Of a stretch of 64,000 nt of DNA, positions 22,121 through 31,711 are shown one piece after another. How positions within the stretch are numbered: the stretch's first letter is position 1; the number at the start of each line of letters is the position of its first letter. Source of the DNA: Mrakia gelida (Eukaryota > Basidiomycota > Tremellomycetes > Cystofilobasidiales > Mrakiaceae); contig BRON01000016.1 of the NCBI GenBank assembly GCA_024345305.1, positions 496,001 to 560,000 on the forward strand. Reading direction: 5' to 3'. Made by a program: the position numbers and the translations under genes. Under the pieces are notes generated by a model, which did not search any database, was not told the DNA's origin, and saw only the letters and a program-made list of their open reading frames with translations.

Positions 22121-22648
22121 GTTGAGAGTGAGGGGTTTGGAAGGAAGGTGGGTAGGATAGAGGTAAGGAGGAGTTGAAAGAGTTGGTTGGAGGAGAGAAG
22201 GGTCGTTCGAGCTCGAGCTCTTGTAGGATTTCGAACAGATTCGGACCCACGTTGGTCTCTTCGAACAACGAACGGATAAGACATGAAACGGCAGGAGAAC
22301 AGGCTCGATACAGGTCTAAGAAGCCGGAAGAAGGACTCGAAGAAGAAGAACAAAGGACGTCTGCGCGCTGAAACAAGGGGCTGAACGCGTCGATCAGCCC
22401 GCCCTTTGATCCGCTTGTTCTTCTGGATTGGTATAGATTGCGGCCCTTTGATCGTTGTTCGAGAACAATCTATGTCTCCTGCTCGTTTCAGTCGTTGTCC
22501 CGAAGCGTCGAAAGTCACCCGAGGCGGCGAATTCTCCATAAAGACTGGAGCTGGCGACTCTACTCCTCTCCTCCAACCACTACCTTCACTTCACTCCTCA
22601 CCTTCACTCCTTCTCAACCACCCAACCGAAACCCTCTCTTACTTCAAC
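22121..22648. promoter_or_regulatory. Bidirectional promoter of pheromone pair III
   Basis: It contains CCCTTTGATCC at 22402-22412, CCCTTTGATC at 22444-22453, ACAAAGGA near 22350 and the inverted repeat TTGTTC (22455-22460)/GAACAA (22463-22468). The block 22363-22445 repeats the order of elements found at 5725-5819 in pair I: GAAACAAGGGGCTGA, ACGCGTCGATC, CCTTTTGATCC/CCCTTTGATCC, CTGGATT and ATAGATTGCGGCC. This supports segmental duplication of a whole divergent unit. Confidence 0.65.
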
Positions 22649-22771
22649 ATGGACGCCTTCACCGCTATCTTCACCCCTTTCGTCGCTTCCGCCGCTGAGG
22701 AGACCAACGCTCCCGTCGAGGAGGCGAAGAGGTCGACCGGACCCACCTTCGCTTTCTGCACCATCGCCTAA
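22649..22771 (+). CDS. Lipopeptide mating pheromone precursor 6 (CaaX CTIA)
   Basis: A 40-residue precursor with the same protein sequence as precursor 3: leader MDAFTAIFTPFVASAAEETN, end RSTGPTFAFC and TIA. The plus-strand 5' leader has the motif CAACCACTACCTTCACTYCA, shared with pheromone genes 2 and 4. The stop is followed by an intron at 22782. This identity across two pairs 13 kb apart points to recent duplication or gene conversion. Confidence 0.87.
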   Translation: MDAFTAIFTPFVASAAEETNAPVEEAKRSTGPTFAFCTIA

Positions 22772-22781
22772 ATCGAGTCTC

Positions 22782-22877
22782 GTGAGTTGGCCTTCCTTAC
22801 TCCATTTTCCTGGCACTCCTCTTCGATCGATGGGCGAAGCTGACCTGCCTGGCTTCTCTTCTTCCTTCTCTTTTCAG
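22782..22877 (+). other. 3' UTR intron of pheromone gene 6
   Basis: GTGAGT donor 10 nt after the stop, GCTGACC branch-like site near 22839, TTTTCAG acceptor; 96 nt. Confidence 0.65.
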
Positions 22878-22928
22878 ATGACTTTGGGCTCGATGACCGG
22901 ACGCGAGCTCGTTGAGGTTTGCTCCCTT

Positions 22929-22954
22929 GCTGGACTTGGGATATTATTGCTTTG
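22929..22954 (+). promoter_or_regulatory. Conserved pheromone 3' element, copy 6
   Basis: Reads GCTGGACTTGGGATATTATT then GCTTTG; a clear match to the family consensus. Confidence 0.55.
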
Positions 22955-23503
22955 AACAACCCTTTTTGATGACTCCTTAAGTATCCTTGAAATTCTAAGC
23001 TGTCTCGAACGAAAGAAAACTTCGAGAGCAGCTCAACGAGCGGTTTGATGTCTCGGACGAACACGCTCGCGAGATTTTTCGCTTCGAGCTGGGTCGTGAG
23101 CCTGAGCGTACGGACTCGAACTCCATCGGCTTCCATGCATGCGAGTAGTAGATGCTCGCCGGCGAAAGATCAAGACAAAGACGCCCCGACGCCTTCGAAC
23201 CCTCGGTCGAAGCAAGACGCGCGACGGGTCCTCTCTCGCCTCTCTCTCGTCCACTCCCCTTCCTCCGCGGCTCGCTCCGACCTCCACCGATACCCACCCC
23301 TCTCTTCTACCCTCCACCATCATTCAACCTCCCCCGCTCTCCCTTCCCTTCCTCACGCTCTCTCATTCGTCTCCCTCGCTCTCCCTCCTCCCCACAAATC
23401 TAATCCAAACCATTCATCCGGAATCGTCGTTATGTAAAGAACTAGCCACCCAAAAGCAAAGAAAACGAAACCGAACCCAGACCGAGGCGAGAAAGGAACG
23501 AAT
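22955..23503. other. Spacer between pheromone gene 6 and PCT1
   Basis: About 550 bp, convergent. The plus strand is pyrimidine-rich from 23230 to 23400. No gene supported. Confidence 0.4.
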
Positions 23504-25105
23504 CTACGTCGACGAAGCAGAGGAGACTCGACTGCTCCAGTCGACGAGGTCTGCTCGGAGCTCGGGGTGGCCGTTCTGCGTACGCAAACGAGGACGAAGG
23601 GGGGAGGTGGGTTAGTGGAGGGAGAGGTGAAGGGGAAAGAGGGAGAAAGAGGGAAAGAGAGAGGAAGAGGGGGGGATGGAAAGAGCGAACTCACCTTCGA
23701 CAGCTTCCCATCGAACATCCCATCTCGATATTCGGAGACGATCCGTTCCAGCAGGTCCGAGGTCGAGATCCCTGGTGTTCGTCGGGTTGGGAGGAACTTG
23801 CCTGGGAAGCGAAAGGGTTCGTTAGCTCGAGAACGAGAGAGGAGAGAGAGACCAACGAGGGAAGGAACGAAACGCGAGCTCGACTCACCCTGCTTCTTCA
23901 CAAAGTCGTACAAATCCGCCTTCCCCTTCACCGCGTACGGTTCCTCGTCATGCGCGACGTAGTCGATCCGATGCTCATCTATGAACTCCTGGGTGAGCTC
24001 CCAAGGCGCATCAGGAGCGACCTCGTCGACCCATCTGCAGTGCTTGACGGATTCGCATCGTTCGGTGTGGGTGAGGGCAGGGAGGGCTTTGTGGGATTTG
24101 CAGAGCTCGTCCGAGCAGACTCCGATGATGAGGTGGACGGAGGGGAAGCAGAGTTTGGCTTGACGCATTTGGAGGGCGTGACTGTTTGGTTCGAGAAGGA
24201 GGGAAAGAGGGTGAGCTCGAGCGAGAGGGAGGAAGGAGGGGAGCCGAAGGGACGGACCCGTAGTGGAAGAGGTCGTAGACACCTGGGGGAGCGAGAGAGC
24301 AGAGAGTCAGCATCTCAGTTGGACGAGAAAGAGGTTGGGTTGGGAAGAGGATGAGAGCTCACCATCAGCGTAGATCCTGACAGGACGATCTGTTGGAGGC
24401 TCGTTGACCTTGAACGACCTCACGCCAATCCCAGGCTCCTCGACCCCGTCGATAGCTCGCTGCACGAACGCTCTGATGTCCTCCTGAGGAAGCTGAACGA
24501 TATCGGGCGTAACAGGGAGAGGTGGTGGTGATGGTGGGGAGGGAGTGGTAGACTTGGAAGGTTCAGGAGGGGTGGGAGTCGTTCCTCGTTGTATGGGATC
24601 TGGGAGGTTGGTGAAGGAGGAGGAAGATGGAGTTGGTGGGGACTTGGGAACGATGGGATCGATGGGTTGGTTGGCTACTGAGGTAGAAGAGGAGTCTGTG
24701 AAGAAGAGAAGAGTAAGCTTGGAGTGGTTATCGAAGAAGGAAGGGGAGAGAGAGAGGAACGAACCGATATCACCATCCGCGCCAGCGTCGTCTGAGCCAG
24801 CATCGTCCGAGACGTTGAAGGGAGGGATGTCAACCTTCTTGGGTCGCATAGGAGAGTGAGGAATAGGATGATGAGGTCGAGCTCCAGTCCCTGTGGGTGG
24901 AGGCAAAGGAGACTCGTCGTTGTCTGCGAAGAGAGAGGAGAGAGAAGGTCAGATCAAGGGGAGGAGGGAAGGGAAGAAGTTGAGCTCAAAACGATGGGGT
25001 CAAACCCGAAGAGTCACCTTCTTCGCTAGCGTCTCGAGACGAAGGTTGACTCTCGTGAGGTCCTCTGCGTCGTCGTTTCTGGATGGCGGATTGGATGGTA
25101 GACAT
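23504..25105 (-). CDS. PCT1: CTP:phosphocholine cytidylyltransferase (PCT1)
   Basis: Makes CDP-choline from CTP and phosphocholine, the rate-limiting step of the Kennedy pathway. The N-terminal 180 residues are low complexity (Asp/Ser/Pro-rich), starting MSTIQSAIQKRRRRG. The catalytic domain has VRIYADGVYDLFHYGHALQM (HxGH CTP-binding motif), LIIGVCSDELCKSHK, RCESVKHCRWVDEVAPDAPW, YVAHDEEPY and the signature RTPGISTSDLLERIV. The last exon completes the protein with KNGHPELRADLVDWSSRVSS before TAG. The long amphipathic membrane-binding helix of animal enzymes is not seen after it, so the tail is short. Five or six introns. Confidence 0.9.
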
Positions 25106-25281
25106 GGCTTGAGAAGAGGAGAGAAGGAGGAGGAGAAGATGAGTGTCGGGAGGGAGGAGGCGAGGAGTTGGCTTCTGAAAGTGACGTTCGATTTTGAAGG
25201 GGGCTCGAGCGTCACGAAAAAGGAGGCAAATCTTCTCGTCCACTGTTCGGGAGAGATATGAGACGGAGAAGATGCGGGATA

Positions 25282-26343
25282 TCATGATATCAAGTCCAGA
25301 AAATCGTCCACGTCGTCTGCTTGATGTGAGGGAAGCTTGGCTGCTGGCTTCTTCGCGACCTCGACTCGACCTGTTCGACGCTTCGCTCCTGAGTCTCGTC
25401 CAGCGAGAAGTCGAGCCTTGACATCTACAGGAGACACATACATCACGATCAGCACTCTCGCTCGAGAAAAACGCCCGAAGGAAGAGGAAGAGAAGGAGAA
25501 GAGCTCACCACTCAACGCGTCCGCCTTCGCGCGTTCCGCCGACATCTCCACCAACGATCCCTCCCCAACTCGAACCTGAGACTTCTCTTTCGTCCTCCTG
25601 GCAGCTGCCCCAGATCCCAAACCTCGCAGCGAGTGATCGATGTCGTCCTCGGGGATCGTGCTGACTGGAGCGAGAGGCGAGGAGGAGGATGGGGAGGATT
25701 CGAGAGCGATTCGTTGGCGAGCCATGAACGCTGTGAGTTGCTCGAGTTCGTGGCTAGCTTCTCCATCGGACTCCTCTGTGAGCACGAGAGGAATAGCAGA
25801 TGATCAGGATGGCGGGAAGGAGGGTAGAGGGAGGGGGAGATGCGAGGTCGAGCTCACCTTCTTCTCCGGGAATCAAGACGTCCGCCTTCTCCTCGTACCG
25901 AGCCTGATTCGAGACGAGTTGACGTCGTCTGAAGCGAGATCCTGAAGCGTCGTCCGAGTCTTCTGTTACACGAACGAGAGGTCAGCAAGGGAAGCTCGAG
26001 GGAGGGGAGAAGAGAGAGTGCGAGCTCACCTGGATTCGTCGAAGCTCCAGCACCCTCCTCCTCCTCTTCTTCCACGTCCTCCTCATCGTCCTCATCATCC
26101 GAGTTCTGCTTCCCACTCGGCAGAGGGTTCGCCAAAGCCAGCGGTCTAGACTGTTGTAGTTTTGTGGAAGGGGTAGGAGTTTTCGTTGGTTCCAGCGTCT
26201 TCCCTCCTTGAAGTTGAGCTCTGTTTCGTTGCAAGACGAAGGTCAGCGAACGTCCCCGTCCACCATCTTAGCCAAGCAAGAGACGGGACTGACTTCTTCC
26301 ACTTTGCACTAGCCGCCTTCTTGTGCTTATCTTGGATGGTCAT
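25282..26343 (-). CDS. Unrecognised acidic/charged protein, about 280 residues
   Basis: I do not recognise it. The joined exons start MTIQDKHKKAASAKWKK, followed by QLQGGKTLEPTKTP, an acidic run (DDEDDEEDVEEEEEEG), SRFRRRQLVSNQARYEEKAD and VLIPGEEEESDGEASHELEQ. It continues LTAFMARQRIALES, IPEDDIDHSLRGLGSGAAAR and ends HQADDVDDFLDLIS. Exons join with ordinary GTGAGC introns and keep frame, so a real gene is likely. Composition (basic start, acidic middle, no hydrophobic segment) suggests a nuclear or nucleolar protein. It is divergent from CNOT11 across only 163 bp. Confidence 0.65.
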
Positions 26344-26506
26344 CGAACAACGAGAAGTCGAGGGTGAGAGTCAAGAAGGAAGGGACGAACGAGGTGAGCT
26401 CTCCATCGAGACTCGGCGGTGCTTCCCTCCCCTCTCCCTCCCTTCTTTCGAAGCTCATTTTCTTCCCTTCCTTCCCTCCTCACCCTTCCCTCCCACGGTC
26501 ACGACC

Positions 26507-28223
26507 ATGTCCACCTTCGCCATTACGCACATCCCCATCCTTCGGCCGAGGGTTGAAGAGCTGCTCTCTAGCTCTTCTACGCTTTTCAGCATCGCGAAGG
26601 ATGTGCTCTCCCTCGTCCCTTCCGAGCTCGCATTTTCCCTCGTCCTCGAGACAGCCTACCCAGTTCTCATGGATCTATCAAGACCGGTCAGTTTTCTTAA
26701 CCCTTGTTGGACCGACTTGAGAACTCGTAGCTGACTCTTTGTTTGCTTCTTGCAGGCCTCTCGTCGTATGGCCGCTCTGTTTGTCGTTGCGAGCTTGCAA
26801 GGCACCTCCTCCATTCCCGAGCTCGACCCTTTCCGCTCTTGCTACCTGGCTCTCCTATCAAGGGACACTCAAGTAAGCAGTTATTGATCTAGTACCTCCT
26901 CGAGCTCACCAACTAAACCTTTCTGGTTTCTGTTTGCAGGGCGACGCTCATCTCGAGGACTGGGAGAAGGACGACGTCGACGTCGATGAAAAGGTCCTCG
27001 ATTGGGCTCTGTGGTACATCCTCGCTGGGCTGAAGGACAAGGTCAGCTCCCACATCTCCTCCGCCACCTCCTCGAACCTCTCGTAACTGACTTCCATCGC
27101 TTCTTGACCCTTCCAGCTCAGCATCTATACCTCGGAGCAGTTGACGTCGACTCCCTTCCCTCTCCCCATCGAGTCTTTCTTCGGTCAGCCCACGTCCAAC
27201 TCAGGAACCTCTTCGGACTTTAGAGCAGCTCCTCGCTCAAGGGAAACTTCGTGAGCACAACTTTCTACCCTTCGACTTCACTGTGAGAGATGCAGAGAAG
27301 CTGACTGTTCTTCGCTTTTTCCCTTCCTCCCCACCTTCGATCGACGACCCTCCTCAGCCCGACGCGTAACACCCTCGCTCAACTCATTCGTCTCCTGTAT
27401 CTCGCAAAAGAAAGAGCTCTTAGCTCGAAGGAGGAACGAGTACGTCCATCCTACTCCCCCAACCTTCCCATCCTGCCTTCTCGACACCCACTAAACCCTC
27501 ACGCGTCCGTCTCTCACAGCTCGTCCCAACCCTCCTCCCCCCTCACACCCCCCTTCTCCCTCTCCTCTTCCCTCCCCCCGACCTCCCCACAACAACCCAA
27601 CACAACCCCGACCTTGTCTCCCTCCTTCTCCTCCACCTCCACACCCATCAACCAGACCACAGAGTCCACTACCTCGATGCTCTCTCGACCCTCCCGCCAA
27701 CCCTCCCCTCGCTCGACCTCATCTCGAAACTCCTTCGCGAGCCACCCAAAAGCGGCGAGGTAGAGGAGGAGGATATTTCGCTAGCGGAGGTGGTGAGGTA
27801 TGATGTTCTGGGGAGGTTCTTCGGGACGGTGGTGGATCAGTTGGATGGGTTGGAGTTGAGGAAGAAGGCTGGGGAGGGGAGCAGGGTCGAGGAGGAGTTG
27901 GCGAGGGGAGTGAGCATTGTACGTATCGTTCTCGACTTCAACCCACCTACCCACCCTCCCTGCCTTCCCACTCTCTCTCTCTCTCTGCTCCGTCCCCTTC
28001 CCAAAACTGACCTTCGTTTCGTTTCGTTTGGTTCGCGTTCGCTCAGGCCTGCCGGTTCATCACCTCCCTCCTCGCGTCCAAAACCATCTCTCGCGACGAC
28101 GGAGTGTCGGTGGAAGCCACGTCGTTCACATTGAGGTTCAGTCGGTTCTCGCAGGCTCAGATGTTGTATAGAACCCTCCTAGGTGGAGGTGGGGCGGAAG
28201 GGTCGGGATCGGATGCTGTTTAG
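26507..28223 (+). CDS. CCR4-NOT complex subunit 11 (CNOT11-like)
   Basis: Likely homologue of CNOT11 (DUF2363), a subunit of the CCR4-NOT mRNA deadenylase. The N-terminal helical part reads STFAITHIPILRPRVEELLS and SLVPSELAFSLVLETAYPVL. STPFPLPIESFFGQP resembles the short motif that joins the two halves in CNOT11. The C-terminal domain has NPDLVSLLLLHLHTHQPDHR, VHYLDALSTLPPTLPSLDLI, YDVLGRFFGTVVDQLDGLE, ACRFITSLLASKTISRD and VEATSFTLRFSRFSQAQMLY. These follow the human pattern (NPDLVVEVLLKL...YFSVLVNMDM...LVRLVCVFLQSLIRNKII...VQAFCIEFSRIREAAGLF). About six introns. The family call rests on remembered alignment, hence moderate confidence. Confidence 0.7.
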
Positions 28224-28701
28224 CGTCTCTCTGCCAACCAACTCTCTTCTGGTTCGAAAAAGTCGCGTCCCTCGACGCCTCGCTCGTCCTTCGCTCGCTT
28301 GGGGGGAAGAGCAGTTCAAAACGAAACCAGTCATCATAAAAGGCAAGCACACATCATCAAGTTCGAGAGCGACGAGGGAAAGAGAAACCAGGGAAAGCAA
28401 GAAAGCGTGAAAAGAAAGGTTCGAGGCGTGAGGAGAGACGAACGTGAGTGACGAAGCGAGACGTGACGCGTAAAACAAAGAGATAGACTAGTAAGGGGGT
28501 GGACGTAGACTACGTTAAACATGAGGGGGAGAGGAGGTAACCATCCTTCGAGAGAGAAAGAAAGGGAGAGGGAGAACGAAGCAAAAAGCAAGGAGGGAGG
28601 GAAAGGACAAAGGGACTAGGGAGAGAGATGAAGTCGAACCGACGAAGAGGGACGAGAAAGGTGAACAGGGTTGGTGGAGGAACGGGCGCTGGGTGAGGGG
28701 A
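28224..28701. other. Convergent spacer CNOT11/STE20
   Basis: About 480 bp holding two 3' UTRs. No gene or repeat seen. Confidence 0.4.
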
Positions 28702-31700
28702 CTAAGGACGATCCTTCTTGAATCGAAGCAGGGGAGCGAGACTGGCGACGTCGCAGGCTTTGGCGAGGAACTCGTGCTGCAGAGGAGAAAGATCGGACAA
28801 GGGAGGAGGTCAGCGAGAGATTGACGACGGAAACACATTTTCAGCAACGGGAGAGGGATGCGAAGACTCACCTCCAGCAGCTCGGCAGCGGTAGCTCTGC
28901 TCTTGACGTCGACACACAGGCAGACGCTGAGGAAGCTCTTGAGTTCCGAACTAAGCTGATCGGGTTTCTTGAGCGTGGGAGTTCCGTTGGTGGCGATGAG
29001 GTAGAGGGCCTTGAGAGGTTCTTCGTCGAGGTAGGGAGGTTCGTTCTCGATCATCTCTGTTGGAGGGGTAGGGACGAAAAGGGTCAGCGAGGGGAACGAC
29101 GAGAAGGGTCGAGCGAAGAGAGAGAACGAACCGATGGCCATGATTCCGAGCGACCAGATGTCGACCTAGGAAGAAAGGGGAGAAAGAAGGGGAAGAGGAC
29201 GGGAAGGATGAGAGGTCAGCGAACAGCTCTCGACGAAGGGCGCGAGCGGGTTCGAACGTTGAACTCACCTTCGCTCCGTACTCCTTCTGCTTCACAACCT
29301 CGGGAGCCATCCAGTAGGGAGTTCCGACCATCGTCGCACGCTTGGACTTCTCCGAGGAGAGCTTGGCGCAGAATCCGAAATCGGCTGAGGAGAAGGGAGG
29401 GAGAGGAAGGTCAGTTTCGCCGAGGTTCGACGTTCGACGCGACGAGAGAACGGAAACGAGACTCACTGATCTTGACCTCTCCAGCGGAGTTGAGAAGCAC
29501 GTTGTCGGACTTGATATCTCGATGGATGATGCTTCGCTGATGGAGATGCTCGAGTCCCTTGCACGTCTGTGAGGGGAGGGAGGGAAGGAAGGGACGAACG
29601 CGACGAAGGTCAGCTTCATCTTCTTCGCTTTCTGCTTGGTCTTCCCTCACACCAGCACTGAGATGAGATGCCCAGAAGGATAAAAGAGCTCGAGACTCAC
29701 CTCCAAACAAATCCCAGCGATCTGATCCTCCTCGAGCTTGTTGTTCTCAATCACATCCGTCAACGCTCCTCCCTCCATGAACTCCATCACGACCCAAAGC
29801 TCCTGGTTCTTGATCAGGAACGCCTCGATGAAGTTGACGACGTTCGGGTGATGCGACTCCTTCATGACGACGATTTCGTTGACGATGAGTTCTTTTCGAG
29901 GCTGCTGAGCGAGATCCATCTGCTTGATGGCCACCTTCGTCCCGTTGACGAGCGATTTGGCGACGAACACCATTCCGGAGGCCCTGTCGATGAGAAGAGG
30001 AGGAAGAGGAAGTGGGGGAAGAAAGAGATGAGAGGTCAGCCTTCGTTCGAGGTCTCGAGCTTGGTTCGCGTCGAGATGAGCAGACGGAAGCGAGCGAGAA
30101 ATCGAAACGTACCCTTGTCCGACCTTCTTGATCTTCGCGTACAGCACCGCCGGGTCGTCCTGACTGACCACAGCTCTCAGTCTCTCCATAATCTGACTCT
30201 CACTCATCGTGCTGATCCGTCGCTCAGCGACCTTGGGCTCCTCGACCGGCGCAGGAGTTGGAAGCTTCTTGGCCATCTGGAGAGGCTTGATCGCGACGTT
30301 GTTGTTCGACGAAGGAGCGGGAGTGTAGTTGGAGGAGGAGTTGTTGTTGGAAGAGGGAGCTGGTGCAGGGGAAGCCTTGTAGGGGTCTGCTGGCCGAGAG
30401 AAGGAAGAGGAGCCCTGGAGGACGGAGGAAGACGAAGGAAGCGAGGTCAGCTCGAGCTTCGAGCTCGGACGAAAGACTAATGAGGAGAACGAGAGCTCAC
30501 GTTCTGGTAGGGAGCCTGAGAAGGGGGAGGAGGAGCTGGACGAGTGACCTGGAGGACCTTCTGGGGAGCTGGCTGATACGACGAGGGCTGTTGCTGCTGC
30601 TGCTGCTGCTGCTGCTGTTGATTCGAGCTCGACGAGTATCCTCCGTTCTGCTGCTGCTGAGACCGATCCGACGACGACGATCCGTTCGACTGAGATCCAG
30701 CGAGTCCAGTACCTCCGAACCTAGCTGCTGGTGGGGTGGGAGCGTTGTTGGCGACGTACGGACGAGGCTGCTGCTGAACGGGAGCTGAAGCGGGTCCGAG
30801 GCCGTAATCGTCGAAGTCTCCTCCTCGCTTCTGGATGTCGGTGTAGAACTCGAGAACGTCGAGAACGGCTTGAGGGTTCTTGGCGTAATCCTCTTTCGTG
30901 ATGGCTGAGGAGGTAAGAAGACGAGTCCATTGTTCAGGGAGACCCTGAGCGAGGACGAAAGAGAGGAGAAGGAGGGAAGGAGGTTGATCAGCTCATGAGC
31001 TCCGTTGAAGCGGCTGATACGCGTCTTCTTCTTCGAGGAGGCCATACTGGAGGCACAACGAGGGAAGAGGAGGGCGAGAAGTGATGAAAGGGCTCAAGAA
31101 CGAGGGGAACGGGCTAGAACTCACGGTGAACGCTCCGGAGACAGGGTCGAATCCGACGTGGACCTGATGAACGAAGTTCGTAGGTATCGACACTCCAAGA
31201 GGGCTCTTGTTATAGACTGAGTCCGTCCAAGAGTAGAGCTCCTCGTCTGACTTCACTGAGATGTAGTAGGTCTTGTCCTTGGTGACGATCTCCATGCAGT
31301 AAGGTCGAAGGTCGGTTCGCTGGACGCCTGTGATGTCGCGAAGGTAGATGACGTTGGAAGCCTGGGCAGCGTTCTGAGAGATGATAGTATATCAGCTTCA
31401 GCTTCAGCCTCTCTGCTTCGAGGGAGAGAAGCAGCTCTACATACCTCTGACTTCCTAAACGACAGAACCTGATCCTCGAGCATCATCCACTTCTTGCTCC
31501 AAAAGATCGTCTCCTTCACGCTCACGAATCCAGCTCGGAAGGTCTCGTTCGCAGGCCCGGGCGAGGGTTGGAAGAAGGATGAGGATGGGTTGGATTTGGT
31601 AGGGGAGGAGTAGGGCATGTTGTTGACTCGTGAGGAGGAGGAGCCGCCGAAGGAAGGAGGAGCAGGAGCCGCTCGAGAGGGAGTGAGCGAGCTCGCTTTG

Positions 31701-31711
31701 TACTGCGACAT
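28702..31711 (-). CDS. STE20: PAK-family kinase with PH and CRIB domains (STE20/CLA4 type)
   Basis: Ser/Thr kinase activated by Cdc42/Rac. The start [11 protein letters not shown] is followed by a PH domain ([20 protein letters not shown]...[11 protein letters not shown]...[20 protein letters not shown]...[11 protein letters not shown]) at about residues 60-170. The CRIB motif is [20 protein letters not shown], then [20 protein letters not shown] linker has a polyglutamine run coded by CAG/CTG repeats near 30592-30621. The kinase domain has [31 protein letters not shown], the [12 protein letters not shown] activation segment and [17 protein letters not shown]. It ends [11 protein letters not shown] plus CRIB makes it CLA4-like by architecture. 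Basidiomycete mating-region STE20 genes share this architecture, so STE20 is used here. Confidence 0.9.

Noticed and set aside
29668..30480. 270-codon plus-strand frame
   Set aside because: Antisense shadow of the kinase domain of the STE20-type gene, whose motifs are complete on the minus strand.
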